Assembly: GCF_003386095.1 (NCBI RefSeq)
Contig: NZ_QREG01000032.1
Span: 1-50,284 of the forward strand
Direction: 5' to 3'
DNA length: 50,284 bases
DNA from: Marinoscillum furvescens DSM 4134
GTDB lineage: Bacteria; Bacteroidota; Bacteroidia; Cytophagales; Cyclobacteriaceae
Below are positions 16,445-24,467 of this stretch, piece after piece. The notes below the pieces were generated by a model. It had not been told where the DNA came from, did not search any database, and saw nothing but the letters and a program-made list of their open reading frames with translations. The position numbers and the translations under genes are program-made. Within the stretch, counting starts at the first letter, position 1. Each line of letters opens with the position of its first letter.

Positions 16445-16678
16445 ATGAATGAACCTATCACTTTATCCGATGAACAGCGGGAAGAAATTACGCTGATCTA
16501 TGAGCAGTGCCTGGAGGCTGTTCAGTCTCTGAAACCAACAGACGTAGAGGGCCTTCATAAGCTTCAGGAAGATAAAAATAACCGTGTAAGGGGAATTCTA
16601 ACACAGGATCAGTACAGGGCTTTTGAAGCCGCTACTGTGACAGCTTATCGGCCTGGTGAAAGCTCCACTGGCAAATGA
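16445..16678 (+). CDS. Small LTxxQ-like helical protein, 77 aa
   Basis: Begins MNEPITLSDEQREEITLIYE. An ATG 42 nt further upstream in frame is possible, but the added residues look non-native. Two amphipathic helices end in the motif ILTQDQYRAFEA, reminiscent of the LTxxQ motif of Spy-like proteins. No signal peptide is present, so a periplasmic role is not supported. The stop overlaps the next start by 4 nt (ATGA), which strongly supports a real, coupled gene. Function unknown. Confidence 0.6.
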   Translation: MNEPITLSDEQREEITLIYEQCLEAVQSLKPTDVEGLHKLQEDKNNRVRGILTQDQYRAFEAATVTAYRPGESSTGK

Positions 16679-17295
16679 GGTGGCTATTGCTTTTGGTGGT
16701 CATTGTGTCGGCTTGTGCGGAGTATGGGCGCATTGTGGACATTCCGGAGGTCACTCTGGATGGCAGTGCCCGGGAGTGGGAGCACTGTGCAGGTGATGAG
16801 TCGCTGTGCTTGCAAGTAGCACAGTCGTCCCAAGGCAGCTTTGTGCTACTCGCCACTCATGATCCGGTGCTGATTCAGCAGATCGTATTGTACGGAGCAG
16901 AGGTGAAAATAGCCACTAAGCATAAGCGAAAAGACCAAATGAGCATTCGTTACCCTGTGTTGCAAGGCTCATCGATGGAGCGCCTCAGGCAGGTTTTGGG
17001 AGCAAACCATGAAGCGAACTACTCTCTGGAGGATATTGCTGTGAAAGGGGTGTTGGGAAAGGGCTGGGTAGTGACTGGTAAGTCGAAGCTGCCTACTATA
17101 GATGCTGTCATGGGCCACACTAGCCTGGGGGCGTCCAAACGCCAATTGCTGCTAGAGCTGAAGCTGTCTGAATGGGAAATCTATAGTATCACGGTGGCAG
17201 TAGGAAGGCAAACAACAGCTCACCGGCAAGAGGTGGGCTATTGGGAAGGCCACATAAAACAATACAAAAGAATAAAAAAGAGATATAGCTTATGA
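16675..17295 (+). CDS. Predicted lipoprotein, 206 aa
   Basis: Short lipoprotein signal MRWLLLLVVIVSAC with Cys14 as probable lipidation site. The rest is a beta-rich domain with Cys/Cys around 39-46 (EHCAGDESLCLQV), suggesting a disulfide, and a basic tail (IKQYKRIKKRYSL). The sequence following the signal (VTLDGSAREWEHC) recalls sugar-binding or DOMON-like surface domains that start with a DG-x-x-x-EW turn, but this is weak. It overlaps both neighbours by 4 nt (ATGA at each end), so it is translated as part of the operon. No family recognised. Confidence 0.65.
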   Translation: MRWLLLLVVIVSACAEYGRIVDIPEVTLDGSAREWEHCAGDESLCLQVAQSSQGSFVLLATHDPVLIQQIVLYGAEVKIATKHKRKDQMSIRYPVLQGSSMERLRQVLGANHEANYSLEDIAVKGVLGKGWVVTGKSKLPTIDAVMGHTSLGASKRQLLLELKLSEWEIYSITVAVGRQTTAHRQEVGYWEGHIKQYKRIKKRYSL

Positions 17296-18554
17296 ACCCA
17301 AAATATATGAGCATCGTCATGGTGCTGGCCTTAGGTCTTATTGGCTGCTCTGAATCCACCATTATTGGCAACAACCTGGTAGGGGAAGAGGACTTTCAGG
17401 TGTCGTACATCGATACATTGAGTGTAGCGTTGGCCACTTTTCAGTACGACTCCATTGTAACGGGCAATCAGTCGAGGCTGGTGGTGGGGGCTCGCTCGCA
17501 TGCGATGATTGGTGATGTGGCTGCCAGTGCTTTGTTTAATGTCACTACATTGGAAACTCCCACTATCGGTCAAAAGCACCGGTTTGACTCGCTAGTATTG
17601 TATTTGCCGCTAGACGGCTACAGGAGGTTGGAGGGCGAAGTAGCCACTATCGCAGTGCATGCCGATCAGCTTTCTGTTCCGATAGAATGGGGTGACGATG
17701 GTCAGCTGTACAATGTAAGTGCTGCACCACAGGATGTGGTAGCCAGTGCGGCTGTTACGCTTCGTCTTGAGCGAGACCGTGAGCTGGCCGTTACCTTGCC
17801 ATTCAATGCGCTTGGAAGCACACTTTTTGAGCACTATCAGGAAGAAGGTATCCTCACGGCTGATGATTTTGCGGACCTGGTGGGTGCCTTTCGGGTGTAT
17901 GCGGATGCGGGCAGTGAAGCGATATGGGGTATAGCTACGGAGGAGGTCGCCCTGAAACTTTACTATTCAGATATGGAGGAGTTGCCTGTAGCCCAACACG
18001 TGGTGGATTTTCCAATATCAGTGAATTACAGCCAGGTACTAAATACCAACGTGCCAGAAGCAATGGACCTTGCAGATAGCGAGGCGCTTGTTAGTAGCAC
18101 ACGTACAGCAAACCAAAGTGTACTTGCAGGAGGCACAGGCTATGGTGTCAGGGCCACTTTTCCAGGGTTGAAAGCACTTCTGCTGGAAGGTGACGATTAT
18201 TTGGTAGCCGCTGCCAACTTACAATTAAAGCCATTTTTTGATGAGCTCATGGAGTCATCCGAGTATCCTGCATATCTGGAAGTGGACCTCTATGAGGTAG
18301 GTTCTGAAAACATCCTGACCACAGAAGCCTTACAAGCGGTGCTGCATTTAGATGCGGACTTTGGCAGAGATACCTATTACCAGCTGGATGTCACGGACCT
18401 GGTAGAATACATGCTGGAGCCTTTTAGTACCAGTGAATTTGGGTTGCGCATACAGCTGCCGCAGGAGTATTTGCGGACCAGCGCGGATGTGATGATGCTG
18501 GCAGATAGTCACAACGGTAGCCAACTCATACTTTATACACTAGCAATAGACTAA
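17292..18554 (+). CDS. DUF4270-family lipoprotein
   Basis: 420 aa with lipoprotein signal (MVLALGLIGCSES; Cys19). The N-terminal block GNNLVGEEDFQVSYIDTLSV, then SRLVVGARSHAMIGDVAAS, and a C-terminal DVTDLVEYML-type segment match DUF4270, a Bacteroidota-specific family of surface or periplasmic lipoproteins of unknown role. Length is typical for the family. It overlaps the preceding lipoprotein gene by 4 nt and is followed 12 nt later by a kelch protein. In other genomes DUF4270 genes commonly neighbour kelch-like and outer-membrane genes, as here. Confidence 0.82.
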   Translation: MNPKYMSIVMVLALGLIGCSESTIIGNNLVGEEDFQVSYIDTLSVALATFQYDSIVTGNQSRLVVGARSHAMIGDVAASALFNVTTLETPTIGQKHRFDSLVLYLPLDGYRRLEGEVATIAVHADQLSVPIEWGDDGQLYNVSAAPQDVVASAAVTLRLERDRELAVTLPFNALGSTLFEHYQEEGILTADDFADLVGAFRVYADAGSEAIWGIATEEVALKLYYSDMEELPVAQHVVDFPISVNYSQVLNTNVPEAMDLADSEALVSSTRTANQSVLAGGTGYGVRATFPGLKALLLEGDDYLVAAANLQLKPFFDELMESSEYPAYLEVDLYEVGSENILTTEALQAVLHLDADFGRDTYYQLDVTDLVEYMLEPFSTSEFGLRIQLPQEYLRTSADVMMLADSHNGSQLILYTLAID

Positions 18555-18566
18555 ACACAAACAAAT

Positions 18567-19571
18567 ATGGAAACAACAAAATTGAAATTATGGGGTGTAG
18601 TATTTCTGGCGGCTCTGATGGGCTGTTCGGATATAGATGACGAAACAGAAGTCGGTAACTGGGTAAAATATTCAGATTTTGAGGGAGTTACGCGTTCGGG
18701 GGCAGTGTCTTTTACCATCGGTGACTATGCCTACGTGGGGCTGGGTACAGATGGTGACGACTACTTAATGGATTTTTGGCGGTATGATGCCACACAGAAC
18801 TTTTGGCAGGAGATGGCAGCATTTCCCGGTCCCGGACGAATAGCTGCCGTGTCTTTCAGTATTGATGGTAAAGGCTATGTAGGCACAGGGTTTAATGAAG
18901 ACCTGACCGAAGAAGAGTTGGGGGATTTTTGGGAATATGACCCGTCTACCAATTCCTGGTCAGAAAAAGCTGCGTTTGGTGGAGGTGCACGCTATGCGGC
19001 CACCGGGTTTACTGTCGATCAGCGCGGATATATAGGTACCGGTTATGATGGCAACTATCGGAAGGATTTTTGGTCGTATGACCCCTCGGCAGATGAGTGG
19101 ACACAAGTCGTTAGCTTATATGGATCCAAACGAGAAAGTGCTGTTTCATTTGTGATAGAGGGGAAAGCATATGTGGGTGCTGGCCGAAACAACGGTTCAT
19201 ATCTCTATGACTTTTGGGCATTTGATCCTGCCACTGAAGGCTGGGAAGACCATACCTTATATGATGATAGTGATTATTTTGATGAATTTCTTGCGGCGGT
19301 ATCCCGATATGGTGCGGTAGCGTTTACCATGGATGGAAAAGGCTATATCGTGGGTGGTGTGGCTAGTTCTTATTCTCAGGACGTGTATGCTTATGAGCCC
19401 AATACGGGAGAGTGGTCACAAAGCAACAGCTTTGAAGGTTCGGCGCGCTCGTCGGCAGTGGCGTTTACCATTCAAAACACCGGGTATGTAGGCACTGGCA
19501 AAAACAGCACGCACGAGTTTGATGATTTTTGGGGATTCTACCCGGATGAGGAGTACGATGAGTATGATTAA
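18567..19571 (+). CDS. Kelch-repeat lipoprotein
   Basis: 334 aa with lipoprotein signal (VVFLAALMGCSDI; Cys20). Six kelch-like units of ~48 residues follow, each with a pattern like R.gavsFti.gkgYvGtG......DFW.YdP.t..W. Examples are YVGTGFNEDL, YIGTGYDGNY, YVGAGRNNGS and YVGTGKNSTH, with FW and W at regular spacing. This predicts a complete beta-propeller on the cell surface or in the periplasm. The tail is acidic (DEEYDEYD). It is third of three consecutive lipoproteins in the operon. The next gene starts inside its last codons. Confidence 0.85.
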   Translation: METTKLKLWGVVFLAALMGCSDIDDETEVGNWVKYSDFEGVTRSGAVSFTIGDYAYVGLGTDGDDYLMDFWRYDATQNFWQEMAAFPGPGRIAAVSFSIDGKGYVGTGFNEDLTEEELGDFWEYDPSTNSWSEKAAFGGGARYAATGFTVDQRGYIGTGYDGNYRKDFWSYDPSADEWTQVVSLYGSKRESAVSFVIEGKAYVGAGRNNGSYLYDFWAFDPATEGWEDHTLYDDSDYFDEFLAAVSRYGAVAFTMDGKGYIVGGVASSYSQDVYAYEPNTGEWSQSNSFEGSARSSAVAFTIQNTGYVGTGKNSTHEFDDFWGFYPDEEYDEYD

Positions 19572-20790
19572 GCGGCTGTCTGTTCTCGTGCTATTGATAG
19601 TGGTGGTAGGCAGCGCTCGTGCTCAAAGTAGCAATGGGTCATTTTACAACCGCTTTGGGCTGGGCACGCTCTCGGAGTATGGTTTAGGGGCCTATCTGTC
19701 GCAGGGCAATGCTTCCATAGCAGCTCGGTCTGCCAGTGTAGTTAACCTCAAAAACCCTGCAGCTTTAAACGCGATTGTGGGGCCATCTCATGTATTTGAT
19801 ATCGGTATGACCGGGACAGTACTCACACAAAGTTTGCAAGAGAACAGCGGTAATACGATGCTTTTAGGTCTAAACAACCTCAATTTTTGGTTGAAGTTAG
19901 GCAAAGGTGGTGGGCTTACATTTGGGGCCTCACCCTTCAGTGATGCCAGCTACGACATACAAGATGACTATCGGGTAGATGAGCTAGCGGGAGATTACAG
20001 TGTGCGTTTTGTCGGCAATGGAGGGCTATCGCGTTATTATATAGGCTACGGTCAGCGCCTGTTTGAAGGGTTCGATGTTGGGGTGAGGCTGGCATTGCTG
20101 GCTGGCACTATCACACGCTCTCAGTACCTGGGAGATAATGAGCTACTCGGTAGCTCGTCAGTCACAGTAGAGGAGTCCGCCTCGCAGGCGGTCGTTGATT
20201 TTGGATTGCAATATACCCGGCGCGTGGGGCAACGCAGCACACTTACCCTCGGGGCCACTTACCGGCCAGAGGTATCGGTCACTACTCGCACAGAAAAGGA
20301 ACTTGCTAACGGGCAGGGGGATAGCTTGCTGCTCACTGGCGATGATTACTTCATTCTGCCAGAAAAGATAGGGGTGGGGGTTTCCTTGCAAGCTGGAGGG
20401 CTGCTGGTAAGCTGGGATGGAGAGCTGGAGCGGTGGGGTGCCAATGGCGCCCATGATGATTACAGCTACACGGATGTATGGAGGAGTGCATTTGGTATAG
20501 AGTATGCCAAAAACCAGGTTACCGAGCGCTATCTGGACCGGGTGAAATACCGGTTTGGTATGGGTTGGGAGAACCACTACCTACGATACGAGTCTGCACA
20601 GCGCCCAACCTATTTTGTTACTGCCGGGGTAGGCCTGCCTGTGCAGTATGGGTTGGGAGGATTAGACCTTGGCTATACTTACAAAAATCTGTCATCTACT
20701 TCTGGGCGTATGGTTTCCGAAGTGGCTCATCAGATTTCACTCAATGTAACCATTCGTGATCGTTGGTTTCAAAAGCGAGTATATGATTGA
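19558..20790 (+). CDS. Outer-membrane beta-barrel protein
   Basis: About 410 aa. Start taken at ATG 19558 (MSMIKRLSVLVLLIVVVGSA, a signal peptide cleaved after ARAQ); ATG 19564 is equally possible. It overlaps the kelch gene by 14 nt. Mature protein starts NGSFYNRFGLGTLSEYG and shows alternating strands with aromatic ends, as in FadL/PorV-type barrels (GNASIAARSASVVNLKNPAAL resembles the family's N-terminal plug). The last strand is HQISLNVTIRDRW. Likely the integral membrane partner of the three lipoproteins encoded before it. A rho-independent terminator follows at 20829. Confidence 0.78.
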   Translation: MSMIKRLSVLVLLIVVVGSARAQSSNGSFYNRFGLGTLSEYGLGAYLSQGNASIAARSASVVNLKNPAALNAIVGPSHVFDIGMTGTVLTQSLQENSGNTMLLGLNNLNFWLKLGKGGGLTFGASPFSDASYDIQDDYRVDELAGDYSVRFVGNGGLSRYYIGYGQRLFEGFDVGVRLALLAGTITRSQYLGDNELLGSSSVTVEESASQAVVDFGLQYTRRVGQRSTLTLGATYRPEVSVTTRTEKELANGQGDSLLLTGDDYFILPEKIGVGVSLQAGGLLVSWDGELERWGANGAHDDYSYTDVWRSAFGIEYAKNQVTERYLDRVKYRFGMGWENHYLRYESAQRPTYFVTAGVGLPVQYGLGGLDLGYTYKNLSSTSGRMVSEVAHQISLNVTIRDRWFQKRVYD

Positions 20791-20828
20791 TCAGCGGTTG
20801 GGTTTGTTGTTTCTTTCCTGATCAATAA

Positions 20829-20856
20829 AAAAGGGCCCTGTTTGGGGCCCTTTTAA
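20829..20856 (+). terminator. Rho-independent terminator of the five-gene operon
   Basis: Perfect 10-bp stem AAAAGGGCCC / GGGCCCTTTT with 6-nt loop (20839-20844), 38 nt after the stop of the barrel gene, ending in TTTT. Confidence 0.9.
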
Positions 20857-20992
20857 GTTTTCTAAGGGTCGGAAATCTTCACCACTTGTCACCATTTATT
20901 ACCCAATATTCTTCAAATATTAGCTCAGATGTTCTTTGCACTTTGATGTTTGGCGGATTCTCATTCTATTAGCGTCTGAGTAGATTCTACCT

Positions 20993-22141
20993 ATGACGCC
21001 AAACATTTACCTTGACTACCATGCTACCACACCGGTAGACCATCGTGTGTTAGAGGCCATGCTGCCGTTTTTTAGCGAGCACTTTGGCAATGCCTCTAGT
21101 GGCTATCATCGCTATGGCTGGGACGCCAGAGAGTGCGTAGAGCACGCTCGCGAGCAGGTAGCCAGGAGTATAGGGGTCAGTCAGGCTTCGATCTATTTTA
21201 CATCAGGTGCTACAGAGGCTATCAACCTGGGGCTGCGTGGTTACTATGAAGCCAACAAACAGCGGGCAAACCATATTATCACTTGCGCTACCGAACATAG
21301 CGCCGTGCTGGAAACGTGCACCGCGCTGGAGCAACTTGGCGCCCGTGTGACTAAACTTGGAGTAGATGCTCACGGACAGCCCGATCTTCAGCAAGTAGTA
21401 GACTTGCTATCAGAAGATGTACTCCTGGTTTGCATTATGCTGGCCAACAACGAGACCGGAACCCTGGCAGACATCCAGCAAATTAGTGATTTGGCGCATG
21501 CCAAAGGCGTACCGGTGATGAGCGATATTACTCAGGCAGTGGGCAAGATGGAGGTAGGTTTGCCTCAACTGGGTGTAGATATAGCGGCTTTTTCTGCCCA
21601 CAAGGTCTATGGGCCTAAAGGTGTGGGAGCTTTGTATGTAAGACCCGGCATTTCGCTCGCGCCTCAGACTTACGGAGGAGGCCATGAGCGCAACCTGCGT
21701 GCGGGCACACTCAATGTGCCAGGCATCGTAGGCTTTGGCAAAGCGTGTGAACTGGCCAGTAAAAACCTGACGGAAAATGTGCGACACCTTGGAACGATGC
21801 GTGACAAACTGGAAAATGAGCTGGTTACGCAGCTGGGCTGTACGGTAAATGGAGACAAAAACAATCGCTTACCCAGTGTAACCAACCTGACCTTTCCTGA
21901 TTTGGATGCCGAACGCCTTCTACGGGCGCTAAGTACTGTAGCGGCATCACGAGGATCGGCCTGCAAGCAAACTGTGGCTGAACCTTCGCATGTTTTGCGG
22001 GCCATGGGCTTGACGGATAGTGCTGCGTTGGGAGCGGTGCGTTTCAGCGTAGGGCTGCCTACTACAGACGAAGAAATTACCCTGGCGATAGATCGCATAT
22101 GCAATGCCTATAAAGCCTTAACCCAAATGCCCGCGTCGTGA
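20993..22141 (+). CDS. Cysteine desulfurase (NifS/IscS-like), molybdoenzyme-associated
   Basis: 382 aa class V PLP enzyme. It has the N-terminal signature YLDYHATTPVD, cofactor-contact H102, PLP lysine K204 (SAHKVYGPKG) and catalytic loop cysteine C324 (SRGSACKQT), all in place, so it should form a persulfide from cysteine. Its stop overlaps the GTG start of xdhC by 3 nt (GTGA), tying it to the molybdenum hydroxylase operon. Family knowledge: in Rhodobacter a NifS-like protein hands sulfur to XdhC-bound cofactor to make the terminal Mo=S ligand. The same job is the best inference here; a general Fe-S role is the alternative. Confidence 0.9.
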   Translation: MTPNIYLDYHATTPVDHRVLEAMLPFFSEHFGNASSGYHRYGWDARECVEHAREQVARSIGVSQASIYFTSGATEAINLGLRGYYEANKQRANHIITCATEHSAVLETCTALEQLGARVTKLGVDAHGQPDLQQVVDLLSEDVLLVCIMLANNETGTLADIQQISDLAHAKGVPVMSDITQAVGKMEVGLPQLGVDIAAFSAHKVYGPKGVGALYVRPGISLAPQTYGGGHERNLRAGTLNVPGIVGFGKACELASKNLTENVRHLGTMRDKLENELVTQLGCTVNGDKNNRLPSVTNLTFPDLDAERLLRALSTVAASRGSACKQTVAEPSHVLRAMGLTDSAALGAVRFSVGLPTTDEEITLAIDRICNAYKALTQMPAS

Positions 22142-23292
22142 AGGAGATTAAAGAAATCATAGCTGCATACGATCGTGCAACCAGTCGAAACATGCGCTGC
22201 GTACTTGCTACAGTAGTTCATGTGGAGGGTTCATCCTACCGGGGAGCCGGAGCCCGAATGCTCGTAGACGAATACGGCCAAATGACTGGGGCAATCAGTG
22301 GTGGGTGTCTGGAAGGTGATGCCTTGCAAAAAGCGCTGCATGCGCTCGCCCAAAACCGAACCAAGCTGGTCACTTACGATACTGGGGATGAAGCTGATGC
22401 CATAGTAGGAGCGCAGCTGGGCTGCGATGGGGTTATTCAGGTGCTATTTGAACCTTTGGAGGCTTCAAATAGTCAGGTGATTGAGCTTTTGAGGGTGGTG
22501 ACCTCAGATCGTGAGACAAGAGCAGTCGTGACTTTTTTTGATTTGGACAAAAGTGGTGGACAGCACCTCGGCACGGTGGCACTGGCTACTGGCAATGAAC
22601 TCCACGGACAGTTGCCAGACGAACAGTTACGCCGGCAGTTGCAAAGAGACATGGAGCTCACGAAAAACAACAAATGCTCACTTTTTCGAAAGTACCAACT
22701 CCAGAACCAATCGATATACGCCTTCATAGAGCTTTTTGAGGCCCCAAGGCAATTGGTGATTGTAGGTGCAGGCAATGATGCGCGCGTGCTGGCCCAGCTG
22801 GCAGAGCCACTGGGTTGGGAGCTGACCGTGGTAGATGGCCGCCCGTCCCATGCCAGCAAGGACCGCTTTGTGAGCTCCTGTCAGGTGTTGGTTTCCAGAC
22901 CAGAAGCGGTATTGGAAAACATACCAGTAGATGATCAAACAGCTTTTGTGCTCATCACGCATAATTACCACTACGATCTGGCTGTTTTGCAGCAATTGCT
23001 TATGGCTACCGAAGTGCCATACATTGGGCTTTTAGGTCCGAAAAAGAAGTTTTTGCGCATGCAAGATGAGCTAAACGCCTCAGGGGTAGCTATCGCAAAA
23101 GATGCCTGGGAGCGGGTATATGCTCCTGTGGGTCTCGAGATCGGTGCGGAGACGCCTGCGGAGATAGGTTTGTCCATATTGGCGGAGGTTCAGGCGGCAT
23201 TCGCCCAAAAGCCGGGAGGGTATCTGCGGGATAAAAAGGGAACGATTCACTCCCAGAGGAATAAACAGTTTGAAACGATTGACCTACGATGA
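22138..23292 (+). CDS. xdhC: XdhC/CoxI-family Mo-cofactor maturation protein
   Basis: 384 aa, GTG start inside the stop of the preceding gene. The N-terminal XdhC_CoxI domain (~15-95) contains VVHVEGSSYRGAGARM and AISGGCLEGD. The C-terminal Rossmann domain (~205-350) contains LVIVGAGNDARVLAQLAEPL and VDGR. Family role: binds molybdenum cofactor, protects and helps sulfurate it, and delivers it to the apo-hydroxylase. Its stop overlaps the start of the next gene (ATGA). Length is slightly above the shorter XdhC forms because both domains are present. Confidence 0.92.
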   Translation: MKEIKEIIAAYDRATSRNMRCVLATVVHVEGSSYRGAGARMLVDEYGQMTGAISGGCLEGDALQKALHALAQNRTKLVTYDTGDEADAIVGAQLGCDGVIQVLFEPLEASNSQVIELLRVVTSDRETRAVVTFFDLDKSGGQHLGTVALATGNELHGQLPDEQLRRQLQRDMELTKNNKCSLFRKYQLQNQSIYAFIELFEAPRQLVIVGAGNDARVLAQLAEPLGWELTVVDGRPSHASKDRFVSSCQVLVSRPEAVLENIPVDDQTAFVLITHNYHYDLAVLQQLLMATEVPYIGLLGPKKKFLRMQDELNASGVAIAKDAWERVYAPVGLEIGAETPAEIGLSILAEVQAAFAQKPGGYLRDKKGTIHSQRNKQFETIDLR

Positions 23293-23894
23293 GTGAGCAG
23301 AAGAACATAGGAGTAGTGGTGCTGGCTGCCGGAAGCAGCCGGAGAATGGGTGAGCCCAAGCAGCTGTTGCCCTACGATTCTTCAGTTTTGTTACAGCATG
23401 AGCTGCAAAAAGTAAAAGAGCTGCAGTTGGCCTTCTCTGTTGTAGTGTTGGGTGCAAACGCTAGCCAGATCCTGCAGCACATTGATGTGGAGGGTTTTGA
23501 AGTGGTAGAAAATACGGAATGGGAAGAAGGGATTGCCTCTAGTATCCGAGCAGGGCTAAAGGCGTGTGAACAGCATCGTCCGGAGCTGGAAGGAGTACTC
23601 ATCGTCTTAGGCGATCAACCTCGCATTCAGGCGCAGCAGTTACACCAAATCGTGTGCGCAGATAGTGAGCTGGTGGCTGCCAGCTATGCCGGGCAGGTGG
23701 GCGTACCCGCTTATTTTGGGAGGCGCTATTTTTCAGAGTTGAAACAGCTCACCGGAGATCGAGGCGCAAAGGCGGTTTTAATGAGCCATTCCCACGAAAT
23801 AAAAATGATTGAAATACCAGAAGCAGCGATGGATATTGATACCCGCCAGCAATATGAAGAAGTACTAAAACAGCATCGAATCGATTCGAAATAG
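23289..23894 (+). CDS. MocA-like molybdenum cofactor nucleotidyltransferase
   Basis: 201 aa NTP-transferase. The nucleotide-binding start VVVLAAGSSRRMGEPKQLLPY and the metal-binding LGDQP (VLIVLGDQPRI) are typical of MocA/MobA-like enzymes. MocA joins CTP to molybdopterin to make the cytosine dinucleotide form used by aldehyde oxidase/isoquinoline oxidoreductase-type enzymes, which matches the downstream subunits; GTP specificity cannot be excluded by eye. It overlaps xdhC by 4 nt. A 93-nt gap follows before the 2Fe-2S subunit gene. Confidence 0.88.
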   Translation: MSEQKNIGVVVLAAGSSRRMGEPKQLLPYDSSVLLQHELQKVKELQLAFSVVVLGANASQILQHIDVEGFEVVENTEWEEGIASSIRAGLKACEQHRPELEGVLIVLGDQPRIQAQQLHQIVCADSELVAASYAGQVGVPAYFGRRYFSELKQLTGDRGAKAVLMSHSHEIKMIEIPEAAMDIDTRQQYEEVLKQHRIDSK

Positions 23895-23987
23895 CTTGCA
23901 AATGCTCAAGAAAAGAACCTTTTTGCGAACGAGAAGTATAAACAATAAGATCTGAACCTAAACGCTTAATCAAACCCTACGCTTACT

Positions 23988-24446
23988 ATGGCCACTTTTA
24001 CACTTACCGTCAACAAGAAAAAACACACCGTGGATGTAGATCCGGACACCCCCATTCTTTGGGTGCTTCGTGATCACCTCAAGCTCGTCGGCACCAAGTT
24101 TGGGTGCGGCAAGGCGCTCTGTGGTGCTTGCACCATCCATGCCAATGGCAGTGCGATCCGTTCGTGCACGCTCCCTGTGTCTGCTGCCAGCAGTCTGGAG
24201 CTGACTACTATCGAGGGCTTGTCAGAAAAGGGCGACCATCCTGTACAAAAAGCATGGCTGGAGCATGATGTGCCCCAATGTGGCTATTGTCAGGCAGGGC
24301 AGATTATGAGTGCAGCCTCTTTGTTGGCTAGCAACCCTAGCCCTTCTGATGAGGATATTGCCACAGCTATGAATGGCAATATTTGTCGCTGTGGTACCTA
24401 CACCCGCATCAATGCCGCCATCAAAACCGCTGCTAAAAACTCCTGA
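23988..24446 (+). CDS. 2Fe-2S subunit of molybdenum hydroxylase (IorA-like)
   Basis: 152 aa. A plant-type ferredoxin domain has C40, C45, C48 and C60 ([14 protein letters not shown]). A helical second 2Fe-2S domain has C98, C101, C133 and C135 (QCGYCQAGQ and [11 protein letters not shown]). Both clusters are complete. It passes electrons from the Mo site in the next gene's product to an external acceptor; no FAD subunit gene is present, as in isoquinoline 1-oxidoreductase-type two-subunit enzymes. It has no signal peptide of its own, so it probably rides out with the Tat-exported large subunit. Confidence 0.93.
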   Translation: MATFTLTVNKKKHTVDVDPDTPILWVLRDHLKLVGTKFGCGKALCGACTIHANGSAIRSCTLPVSAASSLELTTIEGLSEKGDHPVQKAWLEHDVPQCGYCQAGQIMSAASLLASNPSPSDEDIATAMNGNICRCGTYTRINAAIKTAAKNS

Positions 24447-24467
24447 TCACCTCCAACACCCGAACTC

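Noticed and set aside
21670-22104. Leftward 144-codon frame within the cysteine desulfurase gene
   Set aside because: Shadow of a gene with complete active-site motifs.
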